From assembly GCA_902791885.1 (NCBI GenBank), contig CADAXO010000031.1, forward strand, positions 1 to 13,101: DNA of 13,101 bases, given 5' to 3'. Positions within the stretch are counted from its first letter, which is position 1. Each line of letters begins with the position of its first letter. The notes beneath the pieces were generated by a model. That model was given only the letters and a program-made list of their open reading frames with translations, was not told the DNA's origin and made no database searches. The position numbers were made by a program, and so were the translations under genes. Shown one piece after another: positions 6,047 through 13,101 of this stretch. This stretch comes from Oscillospiraceae bacterium. Lineage in GTDB: Bacteria > Bacillota_A > Clostridia > Saccharofermentanales > Saccharofermentanaceae.

Positions 6047-6906
6047 GGCAGAGAGTTATAACGGGAATTGTCTTTATCTTAGCCGTTTTGGCTTTCATTA
6101 TTCCCTCATATTGGTTTTCGCCTCTGATGCTTCTGTTCGGCATTATAGTCGGTTCGGTATCAATGTATGAACTGATCAATGCGTTTAAGGCCGGCGGATT
6201 CGCACCTAACAGCTTTCTTATCGCGATCGGCGGAGTGATCTCCATTCTTATCGCTTTGGTTTCCTATTTCCAGGGAACGGGCATATTGGTTGCTCTGTCG
6301 CTTTATCTTCTGATCGTAATACCTTACTGCCTTGCATGTATAGTGCTGCCCTCGGTTATCGATCAGGAGAATCATCTTGCAAACGGTGTAGTGACGGGAA
6401 TGATAGTTCTGTATGTTACCTTCCCGTTGTTCTGTCTTGCGATATTATCAATGCTTGCCCCTAACGGCTGGTTCTATATGGTTCCCGCATTGCTTGCTGC
6501 ATGGATCTCTGACACATGCGCATACTTTGTAGGTGTTACATTAGGTAAGCATAAGATCGTACCGCGTTTAAGTCCCAAGAAGACCTGGGAGGGATGCATC
6601 GGCGGTGCGATAGGATGTGCCACTTTGGTAATGATCTATTTCGGCGTGCTTCACTCTATCGATCTCGGTGAGTATACGGTTAATTCCGCAGTCTTCTGTG
6701 CACTTGCATTCCTTTTGGGATTTGCTATGTCCGTTATGAGCCAGCTCGGCGACTGGATCGCTTCTCTCGTTAAGAGAATGTGCGGCATTAAGGATTACGG
6801 CAATCTGTTCCCGGGCCACGGTGGCATGATGGACAGATTCGACAGTGCGTTTTTTACCATTCCGATGGGTGTGCTTCTGGCGTTGATTGCCGTTCTTTTA
6901 ACGTGA
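6043..6906 (+). CDS. cdsA: Phosphatidate cytidylyltransferase (CDP-diglyceride synthase)
   Basis: Integral membrane enzyme that makes CDP-diacylglycerol from phosphatidate and CTP, the branch point to phosphatidylglycerol, cardiolipin and related lipids. The 287-residue protein has about eight hydrophobic segments and the C-terminal CdsA signature at 233-267: SQLGDWIASLVKR, then KDYGNLFPGHGG and MMDRFD, with the metal-binding acidic residues D237 and D264. The conserved SPKKTWEG segment precedes it. The start is TTG at 6043, overlapping the uppS stop (TTGA). MRQRVITGIVF matches the usual CdsA N-terminus, no in-frame ATG lies before the conserved part, and GGAGG sits 7 bases upstream. Translation is probably coupled to uppS. 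The gap to dxr, 31 bases, is the longest in the operon and shows no terminator. Confidence 0.97.
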   Translation: MRQRVITGIVFILAVLAFIIPSYWFSPLMLLFGIIVGSVSMYELINAFKAGGFAPNSFLIAIGGVISILIALVSYFQGTGILVALSLYLLIVIPYCLACIVLPSVIDQENHLANGVVTGMIVLYVTFPLFCLAILSMLAPNGWFYMVPALLAAWISDTCAYFVGVTLGKHKIVPRLSPKKTWEGCIGGAIGCATLVMIYFGVLHSIDLGEYTVNSAVFCALAFLLGFAMSVMSQLGDWIASLVKRMCGIKDYGNLFPGHGGMMDRFDSAFFTIPMGVLLALIAVLLT

Positions 6907-6937
6907 TTTATTACAAGGATTGGGGGATTATAAGACT

Positions 6938-8113
6938 ATGAGAGTTTTATCTGTATTAGGTTCCACCGGTTCGATCGGTACCCAGACTTTGGAAGTTGTC
7001 AGAAATAATCCTTCCGATTTCAAGGCAGTTGCGCTTACATGCGCCACGAATATCGATCTTTTGTATGAACAGATCGTTGAGTTTAAGCCCCTTGCGGTTT
7101 CCGTATTTGATGTGGAGAAAGCAAGTGAACTTAAGGCAAGACTTAATAAGGTCCATCCCGAGATCAAGACGGAAGTTTACTATGGCGAAGAAGGCGACAT
7201 AGTCTGTGCCACTTTGCCTGAAGCTGATACTGTCTTAGGTGCCATCGTAGGTGTCGCAGGTCTTAAGCCTGTTTATAAAGCTATAGAAGCGGGTAAGGAC
7301 ATCGCTCTTGCCAATAAGGAGACGCTTGTCGCAGGCGGTGACCTCGTTATGCCGCTCGTTAAGGAAAAGGGCGTAGAGCTCTTGCCCGTTGATTCCGAGC
7401 ACTGTGCCATCTGGCAGTGCCTGTGGGGCGAGAAGAAAGAGAACCTCGACAGGATTCTCATTACGGCTTCCGGCGGACCGTTCAGGGGCTACTCAAGAGA
7501 GCGCCTTAAGACCGTAACCTGCGAAAAGGCATTGAACCATCCTACATGGAAGATGGGCGGTAAGATCACTATAGATTCTTCCACGATGATGAATAAGGGT
7601 CTTGAAGTTATCGAGGCATCGCATCTGTTCGGCATTGATGTTGACAGGGTGGATGTCGTCGTTCATCCTCAAAGCGTTATCCATTCGATGATAAGGTTAA
7701 GAGACGGTTCTGTTCTTGCACAGATGGGTAAGCCTTCGATGATCCTTCCGATTATGGTCGCTCTTTACTATCCGGAGAGAGGACCGAGGCTTCTTGAGGA
7801 GTTTGACCCGTTTGACTCCAAGTGCTGCAACTTAACATTCGAGCCTTGTGATTCAAGAGTCTTCGGACTTCTGGATCTTGCTTACGAGGCAGGAAGCAAA
7901 AAGGGTATCCTTCCGGCTGTTATGAATGCTGCAAATGAAGCAGCGGTCGGAGCTTTCCTTAAGGGAAAGATCGGATTCCTTGATATTGAGAATACAGTCA
8001 GATCTGTTTATAACGAATTCGAGCCTGTAAACAGATTCGACAATACACTTGATGATATCCTCGGATACAGTAATGAGGCATATCGCAAGGCAGAGGAAAA
8101 ACTGGGCCTATGA
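6938..8113 (+). CDS. dxr: 1-deoxy-D-xylulose 5-phosphate reductoisomerase
   Basis: Second and committed enzyme of the MEP isoprenoid pathway: rearranges and reduces DXP to MEP using NADPH and a divalent metal; it is the target of fosmidomycin. The 391-residue protein shows the NADPH loop LGSTGSIGTQTLEVV (8-14), LANKETLV, the metal-binding PVDSEHCAIWQ (D152, E154), TASGGPFRG, HPTWKMGGKITIDSSTMMNKGLE (N219, K220, E223) and VVHPQSVIHSM. All expected catalytic residues are present. ATG 6938 is chosen because MRVLSVLGSTGSIG aligns with the family N-terminus. A TTG at 6920 in the same frame would add six residues. The RBS is a modest GGGGGA at 6921-6926, 11 bases away. The stop overlaps the rseP start (ATGA). 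It serves the same pathway as IspH at the left edge. Confidence 0.98.
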   Translation: MRVLSVLGSTGSIGTQTLEVVRNNPSDFKAVALTCATNIDLLYEQIVEFKPLAVSVFDVEKASELKARLNKVHPEIKTEVYYGEEGDIVCATLPEADTVLGAIVGVAGLKPVYKAIEAGKDIALANKETLVAGGDLVMPLVKEKGVELLPVDSEHCAIWQCLWGEKKENLDRILITASGGPFRGYSRERLKTVTCEKALNHPTWKMGGKITIDSSTMMNKGLEVIEASHLFGIDVDRVDVVVHPQSVIHSMIRLRDGSVLAQMGKPSMILPIMVALYYPERGPRLLEEFDPFDSKCCNLTFEPCDSRVFGLLDLAYEAGSKKGILPAVMNAANEAAVGAFLKGKIGFLDIENTVRSVYNEFEPVNRFDNTLDDILGYSNEAYRKAEEKLGL

Positions 8114-9465
8114 GCGTCTGGAGTATAATCGTTGCGATAATAATGCTCGGCCTTCTCGTGACTATTCACGAGCTGGGTCACTTTTGGGTCGCAAGACTTC
8201 TTAAGATCAAAGCATTTGAGGTGTCGATATTTGTCGGACCTAAGCTTATCGACTGGCGCAGGAAAGATGTCGAGTATTCGATCAGAGCATTGCCATTCGG
8301 AGCTTATGTAAGGTTCACGGATTTTGATGAGAACGGTAATACGATCATTTCGGATGATCCTTCGCTGCTTATTAATCAGCCGAGATGGAAGAGATTAATA
8401 GTAGCACTTGCAGGGCCTTTTATGAACCTTCTGCTCGGCGTTGTCATTTTCTCCTGTCTGTTCTCATTTGTAAACTATGCGACATTGGAAGTCGGAGCTA
8501 TAAGACCCGGATCACAGCTTGCCGAAGTATATCTTGCAGGAGATACTCCTTTCGAGATAGGTGATGAGATTTTAGAGGTCAACGGCAACCGTGTGCTTAC
8601 GGCTTACGACTATATGTATGAGGCTGACAGAGGCGTTTCTCCCACGAAGCCCATGATCCTTACTATGCGATCTCACCAGACGGGTGATATTTATGAGATT
8701 GAACTTGTACCGACACTGGAAGAGAGACCGATGATCGGTATTACCCATTCAGCCGAGATCAATGAGAAGTATAACGGCTGGGAGATAGTCGAAGTATCAC
8801 CTTATCAGAATAACGGTGACCCGATTCTGAAGGTCGGCGATTATCTTACCGCAGTTGACGGCGTAAGCGTTGCTGAAGAAGGTTTCATTGATTACCTTAA
8901 CAGCCTTACGGGCGGCGACACTATGCGTCTTACATATATAAGAAACGGTGTCGAATATGAGGAAGACTGCGTAAAGACAATGATGATATACGGTAATGAC
9001 AGAGGTCCGATCCTCTATTCATATACCGTCGAAGATATGCACACTTTCCTTAATGCCATTAAGACTGCATGCCTGATGCCTTATACGATAATCAACCTGA
9101 GTATCAAGTCGATAGGTGATGTCTTCGAAGGGCAGGAGGAAGTCTATAACATGGTATCCGGTCCTATCGGAATGACATCCGTAGTATCCGAATATGTGGA
9201 TGATGTTGATGATTCTTGGACTGAGAAATTCATAAATGTAGTTCAGATGGCGGGTATTATCTCCATCGGTCTTATGTTTACAAATCTTCTTCCAATACCC
9301 GGTCTTGACGGTAATCAGCTGATACTGATCATCGTTGAGATGATCATGGGACATAAGCTCTCCAAGAGGAGCGAGAACGTAATTAACACTGTAGGTTTTG
9401 TGTTGCTGATATGCCTTGTATTGTTCGCGTTCGCGTCGGACATCATAAGGATCATATTGGAGTAG
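8110..9465 (+). CDS. rseP: RseP/RasP-type site-2 intramembrane zinc metalloprotease (M50)
   Basis: Membrane protease that cleaves transmembrane segments of substrates such as anti-sigma factors and signal-peptide remnants. The 451-residue protein has the zinc motif HELGH (20-24) in the first membrane helix, the FGAYVRF loop near 63, GPFMN (102-106) in TM2, and near the C-terminus NLLPIPGLDG (392-401), whose D400 is the third zinc ligand, then a last hydrophobic helix. Between TM2 and the C-terminal membrane part are two PDZ-like stretches, about 126-203 (with GDEILEVNGNRV) and 225-292 (with VGDYLTAVDGVSV). The start ATG overlaps the dxr stop (ATGA); no separate strong RBS is visible, so coupling is likely. 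Its place after dxr is the conserved clostridial and bacillar order. No sigma/anti-sigma pair lies in the window to suggest a substrate. Confidence 0.95.
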   Translation: MSVWSIIVAIIMLGLLVTIHELGHFWVARLLKIKAFEVSIFVGPKLIDWRRKDVEYSIRALPFGAYVRFTDFDENGNTIISDDPSLLINQPRWKRLIVALAGPFMNLLLGVVIFSCLFSFVNYATLEVGAIRPGSQLAEVYLAGDTPFEIGDEILEVNGNRVLTAYDYMYEADRGVSPTKPMILTMRSHQTGDIYEIELVPTLEERPMIGITHSAEINEKYNGWEIVEVSPYQNNGDPILKVGDYLTAVDGVSVAEEGFIDYLNSLTGGDTMRLTYIRNGVEYEEDCVKTMMIYGNDRGPILYSYTVEDMHTFLNAIKTACLMPYTIINLSIKSIGDVFEGQEEVYNMVSGPIGMTSVVSEYVDDVDDSWTEKFINVVQMAGIISIGLMFTNLLPIPGLDGNQLILIIVEMIMGHKLSKRSENVINTVGFVLLICLVLFAFASDIIRIILE

Positions 9466-9474
9466 GAGTAAGTT

Positions 9475-11013
9475 ATGGCTAAGAATCTTATCGGCGTTAT
9501 TGATATAGGATCGCTTACCGCAAGACTTAAGATCTATGAGATAGGTGCTCAGGGTGTTCCGAAGGAGATAGAGACCGTAAGAATGTTTACGTCTCTGGGA
9601 ACCAGAAGTTACCTGTCGGGAGTCGTTGAAGCTGAACAGCTTGATGAGATCTGTGACTGCTTAAGGTCGTTCGATATCAAGTGTAAAGAATACAGGATCA
9701 ACAGGGTTTTGTGCGTTGCGACCAGTGCATTAAGAGATGCGAGAAACCGCGATGTAATTCTCGAGCAGATCCGTATCAGAACAGGATACAGGATAGAGGT
9801 CATCGATAATTCGATCGAGAGATTCTATCAGAATATGGCTGTAAGGGAGAAGATGCCCGAGTTTAAGAACCTCATCAAGGAAGGAACCATGATCCTTGAT
9901 ATCGGTGCGAGTTCTTTGCAGGCGACGGTTTACGATAAGTCCGATTTCATATTCTCGCAGAACATGGTCCTGGGTTCGTTGAGGATCTATGAGATGCTTT
10001 CCGACCTTCAGTCAAAGACTACTCATTATGAGGATGTTTTGCAGGAGTTTATCGGTCAGGACTTAGATGACTATCATGCAGTTGAACCCAAAGGTATAGT
10101 CTATAAAAGCCTTGTGGCATTCGGCGGAGAATTGGGATTCATGAAGAGACTTCTTAATCTCACGCCTAACGAGAATGCGGTATTGAGCAAGGCTGAATTT
10201 CTGAAGGTTTACGATTATCTTTTCAAGAATACTCCGCAGGATCTGTCTCTTAACGACCATATCCCGACGAATATCGCTCCGCTTCTTTTGCCGTCTGCGA
10301 TGATCATCAGAAATATGCTTGAGTATACGGGCGTTGATTCTGTATATCTGCCTCAAGCCTCGCTTTCGGACGGCATCATCTATAACCATTGCTCGAAGTA
10401 CTCGGGCTACAAGCTGTCGATGAACCCTGATGACGATCTTATCAGAGCTGCAAGAAATGTAGCCAAGAGATACAGATCCCATAAGAAGCATATCGAGTTT
10501 GTGGAGAAGACCGCGATGGATCTTTTCGACGCTTCTGCTAAGATAACGGGTCTTACCGGCAGGGATAAGCTCCTGCTTCGAATCTCGGCTATCCTTCATG
10601 AGTCAGGCAAGTATGTGCATGCCAGAGCGCATAACGAAGCTGCATATGCACTAATCAAATATACGGATCTTATCGGGCTTAATTCCGAAGAGCTTGATAT
10701 AATCGCGCTTGTAGTAAGGCTTTACCCCAAGCAGAACCCGTATGAGAATAATTATTACCAGAAGCTTGCGCCTTATAAGAAGGTGCTTGTATCGAAGCTT
10801 ACTGCGATCCTGCGTATCGCGGATGCTCTCGATTCTTCGCATAAGCAGAAATCCAAAAAAGTTACCGTACAGCTCAATCCTGAAAGCCTGCACATATCGT
10901 GCGAGAGTGATGCCGATATGTCTTTCGAGATGTGGTCATTCGAGCACAGAAGCGGGCTTTTCGAAGAGGTTATCGGCATTAAGCCGGAACTTCGTATAAG
11001 GAGGACATTGTAA
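9475..11013 (+). CDS. ppx: Ppx/GppA-family phosphatase-like protein with C-terminal HD-like domain
   Basis: The family hydrolyses polyphosphate and/or pppGpp. This 512-residue protein has an ASKHA fold start (GVIDIGSLTARLKIYEI, D10), CVATSALRDARNR, EVIDNSIERF (E115), a second phosphate motif LDIGASSLQATVYD (142-149), and a C-terminal HD-like helical domain with LHESGKYVHARAHNEAAY (H375-E376) and RIADALDSSHKQKSKKV. The start has AGGAG at 9464-9468, 6 bases before the ATG. Ppk1 begins one base after the stop, which supports a role in polyphosphate turnover. The two phosphate-binding loops differ from the usual DxGSNS and GGGSTE, so activity or substrate may differ. I recall, without a search, that some clostridial homologues also vary here. 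Family assignment is firm; exact enzymatic role is not. Confidence 0.85.
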   Translation: MAKNLIGVIDIGSLTARLKIYEIGAQGVPKEIETVRMFTSLGTRSYLSGVVEAEQLDEICDCLRSFDIKCKEYRINRVLCVATSALRDARNRDVILEQIRIRTGYRIEVIDNSIERFYQNMAVREKMPEFKNLIKEGTMILDIGASSLQATVYDKSDFIFSQNMVLGSLRIYEMLSDLQSKTTHYEDVLQEFIGQDLDDYHAVEPKGIVYKSLVAFGGELGFMKRLLNLTPNENAVLSKAEFLKVYDYLFKNTPQDLSLNDHIPTNIAPLLLPSAMIIRNMLEYTGVDSVYLPQASLSDGIIYNHCSKYSGYKLSMNPDDDLIRAARNVAKRYRSHKKHIEFVEKTAMDLFDASAKITGLTGRDKLLLRISAILHESGKYVHARAHNEAAYALIKYTDLIGLNSEELDIIALVVRLYPKQNPYENNYYQKLAPYKKVLVSKLTAILRIADALDSSHKQKSKKVTVQLNPESLHISCESDADMSFEMWSFEHRSGLFEEVIGIKPELRIRRTL

Positions 11014-11014
11014 T

Positions 11015-13101
11015 ATGGCTTCAAAGGCAAAAGATACAAAAAAGACGGCGAAAAAGAAGGCTCCGGTTTCCAAGAAAACTGCTGCTAAGAAGACCACCGC
11101 CAAGAAGACTGCGGCCAAGAAGACGGCTTCTTCAGGGAAGATCGTTACTGCCAAGGAATTGACACGCCCCTGCGACAAGTTCAGTAACAGAGAGCTTTCA
11201 TGGCTTGAGTTCAATAACAGGATCCTGCATGAGGCTAGAGATACGAAGAATCCGCTTCTCGAAAGGCTTAACTTCCTTTCCATCACAGCGTCGAATCTTG
11301 ACGAGTTCTATATTGTCCGTGTCGCTTCTTTGAGGGATATGGCGAGCGTTAACTTCGAAGAGAAGGATATTGCGGGCCTTACTGTAAGTGAGCAGCTTTC
11401 AAGCATTGACGAGAAGACAAGAAAGCTCATGACACTGATGTATTCGACTTACGGCAGATCTTTGGTACCTTCTCTTAAGCAGGAGAATATCTATATCTGC
11501 GATTATAACGAGCTCGAGCAGAGGATGAAGGAGCGTTGCAACGAATACTTCAAGACGGAGCTTTATCCGATCCTTACTCCTATGGCAGTCGACCAGTCCA
11601 GACCGTTCCCGCTTATCTATAACAGACGACTTAACCTGTGCGTTATGCTCGACGGAAAGGGTATAGTTGATTCCCATAAATACGATGACAGCGATATTGT
11701 TTACGCGACTTTGCAGGTTCCTAATGTAGTACCGAGATTGTTTAAGCTGTTGGGCGATAACGGCGAGATATTCCTCGTGCCTATCGAGAGCATAATCAGA
11801 GCCAATCTCGATCTTCTTTTCACAAGTCAGAAAGTATTGGGAAGCGGTTGCTACAGAGTTATGCGTAATGCCGACCTTGATATCGATGAGGATGAGGCAG
11901 AGGATCTTCTTAAGGAGATCGAGGAGCAGGTCAGAAAGCGCCGTTACGGTGAGATCATCAGACTTGAAGTTGAGGATGATATAGATCCCGATATCCTTGA
12001 TTACATTATCACAGAGCTTAAGATCTCCAAGGAGGATATCTTCAGTGTCGGCGGTCCTATCGATCTTACATTCCTCTCCAAGGTCAACGGCCTTGTAGGT
12101 AAGGAACGTTTCAATGAATTGAGATATCCTGCACACGATCCTGCCGCACCTGCCATGTTTGACGAGGACCTTGATAATATCTTCGATCAGATCAGAAAGA
12201 AGGACAGACTTGTTCATCATCCTTATGAGAGCTTCGAGCCCGTGCTTGAGTTCGTAAAGCAGGCTGCAAGAGATCCGCAGGTCCTCGCCATAAAGCAGAC
12301 TCTCTACAGAGTTTCTGACGAGTCTCCGATCATCGCTTCGCTTCTCGAGGCTGCGAATAACGGCAAGCAGGTAATGGTATTGGTTGAGCTCAAGGCGAGA
12401 TTCGATGAGCAGAACAACATTAACTGGGCCAAGAAGCTTGAGAATGCAGGATGCCATGTAATATACGGTCTCGTAGGACTTAAGACACACAGTAAGATCA
12501 CACTGGTTGTCCGTAAGGAAGAGGACGGCATCAGACGTTACCTTCATCTTGCAACCGGCAACTATAACGACATCACAGCGAAAATCTATACTGACATCGG
12601 TCTGTTTACTGCATCGGAAAGCTTCGGCGAGGATGCTTCCGAGTTCTTCAATATGCTGTCGGGTTATTCTATCCCGAGTACATGGCGTAAGCTTGTAGCA
12701 GCTCCTATCTGGATGAAGGATTACTTCATCAGAAATATCCGCCGTGAAGCTGAGAATGCTTCCGAAGGAAAGCCTGCAAGAATAGTCGCCAAGATCAATT
12801 CGCTTGTTGACGGCAAAGTTATCGACGAGCTTTATAAAGCTTCATCTGCCGGAGTAAAGATCGATCTCATCATCAGAGGTATCTGCTGCCTTAAGGCGGG
12901 AGTCCCGGGATTGTCCGATAACATTACGGTAAGATCCATTACCGGAAGATTCCTCGAGCATTCAAGAATATTCATGTTCCATAACGGCGGCAAGGAAGAT
13001 ATCTATCTTGCTTCGGCTGACTGGATGCCCAGAAACCTCGACAGAAGAGTCGAGCTCATGTTCCCGATCGAAGACGAGGACTGCCGCAACAGGATCAAGG
13101 A
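11015..13101 (+). CDS. ppk1: Polyphosphate kinase 1 with Lys/Ala/Thr-rich N-terminal tail (3' partial)
   Basis: Makes inorganic polyphosphate from ATP, reversibly, through a phosphohistidine. The visible 695 residues run without a stop to the window edge; perhaps a few dozen are missing. After a basic tail (about 1-48) comes the PPK N-domain, NRELSWLEFNNRIL and SNLDEFYIVRVASLRD, then the PPK head domain (PILTPMAVDQSRPFPLI), and two PLD-like catalytic domains: IKQTLYRV, KARFDEQNNINWA and GLKTHSKITLVVR (H492, the presumed phosphorylated His), HLATGNYN, and IIRGICCLKAGVPGL with FLEHSRIFMF (H649). Both conserved histidines and the metal and phosphate-binding Arg residues of these motifs are present. 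AAGGAGG at 10998-11004 lies 10 bases before the ATG, inside the end of ppx. The tail is unusual for the family. Confidence 0.97.
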   Translation, partial: MASKAKDTKKTAKKKAPVSKKTAAKKTTAKKTAAKKTASSGKIVTAKELTRPCDKFSNRELSWLEFNNRILHEARDTKNPLLERLNFLSITASNLDEFYIVRVASLRDMASVNFEEKDIAGLTVSEQLSSIDEKTRKLMTLMYSTYGRSLVPSLKQENIYICDYNELEQRMKERCNEYFKTELYPILTPMAVDQSRPFPLIYNRRLNLCVMLDGKGIVDSHKYDDSDIVYATLQVPNVVPRLFKLLGDNGEIFLVPIESIIRANLDLLFTSQKVLGSGCYRVMRNADLDIDEDEAEDLLKEIEEQVRKRRYGEIIRLEVEDDIDPDILDYIITELKISKEDIFSVGGPIDLTFLSKVNGLVGKERFNELRYPAHDPAAPAMFDEDLDNIFDQIRKKDRLVHHPYESFEPVLEFVKQAARDPQVLAIKQTLYRVSDESPIIASLLEAANNGKQVMVLVELKARFDEQNNINWAKKLENAGCHVIYGLVGLKTHSKITLVVRKEEDGIRRYLHLATGNYNDITAKIYTDIGLFTASESFGEDASEFFNMLSGYSIPSTWRKLVAAPIWMKDYFIRNIRREAENASEGKPARIVAKINSLVDGKVIDELYKASSAGVKIDLIIRGICCLKAGVPGLSDNITVRSITGRFLEHSRIFMFHNGGKEDIYLASADWMPRNLDRRVELMFPIEDEDCRNRIK
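11081..11125 (+). repeat. Three in-frame 15-bp repeats encoding AAKKT/TAKKT/AAKKT in the Ppk1 tail
   Basis: Three adjacent 15-bp units encode five-residue (A/T)AKKT repeats (residues 23-37 of Ppk1). Lys codons are all AAG, while Ala and Thr codons vary, so the repeat is clearer in protein than in DNA. It is the core of a basic tail like those of histone H1 and bacterial Lys-rich DNA-binding proteins. Confidence 0.85.

Noticed and set aside
10063..10599. Minus-strand open frame of 178 codons opposite the ppx gene
   Set aside because: Arg/Ile/Leu-rich shadow with no domain and no RBS, overlapping a gene with clear family motifs.
11399..12547. Long minus-strand open frame (382 codons) opposite ppk1
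   Set aside because: Its codons are the antisense of strongly conserved PPK1 motifs; it resembles no family and has no RBS. Long antisense frames are common opposite genes with biased codon use.

Overview
The window looks like a chromosomal segment of a Gram-positive anaerobe of the class Clostridia (Lachnospiraceae- or Oscillospiraceae-like). The evidence is strong AGGAGG-type ribosome binding sites, a ribosomal S1-type protein that appears to be the tail of the clostridial IspH-S1 fusion, a secreted protein ending in choline-binding-type cell-wall repeats, and the pyrH-frr-uppS-cdsA-dxr-rseP gene order. The genus cannot be fixed from the sequence. I see no rRNA, tRNA, CRISPR array, integrase or complete insertion sequence.

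Layout. (1) 2-1219: C-terminal part of an IspH-S1 (RpsA-like) protein with four S1 domains, open at the left edge and closed by a strong terminator (1238-1268). (2) 1281-3072: a promoter with an inverted repeat, then a secreted 573-residue protein with an acidic linker, leucine-rich repeats and nine 20-residue cell-wall-binding repeats. (3) 3073-3431: a gene-free stretch of 359 bases with a striking array of four 51-bp repeat units built from inverted TTGGTCACGG / CCGTGACCA arms, followed by the terminator of the convergent gene. (4) 3432-3863, minus strand: mscL, a mechanosensitive channel. (5) 3934-3962: a good sigma-A promoter, then eight tightly packed plus-strand genes to the right edge: pyrH, frr, uppS, cdsA, dxr, rseP, a Ppx/GppA-family gene and ppk1 (cut by the window end).

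The eight-gene run has gaps of at most 31 bases and three stop/start overlaps, so it is probably one operon. It joins nucleotide supply (PyrH), ribosome recycling (Frr), isoprenoid precursor synthesis (Dxr, with IspH at the left edge in the same MEP pathway), the undecaprenyl carrier for cell-wall synthesis (UppS), phospholipid precursor synthesis (CdsA), regulated intramembrane proteolysis (RseP) and polyphosphate metabolism (Ppx, Ppk1).

Most of the window is ordinary housekeeping DNA. I did not find a clear undescribed multi-gene system. The observations most worth a second look are the 51-bp inverted-repeat array, the histone-H1-like Lys/Ala/Thr tail on Ppk1, the ppx-ppk pair attached to the envelope operon together with altered phosphate-binding motifs in Ppx, and the two PDZ-like domains in RseP.
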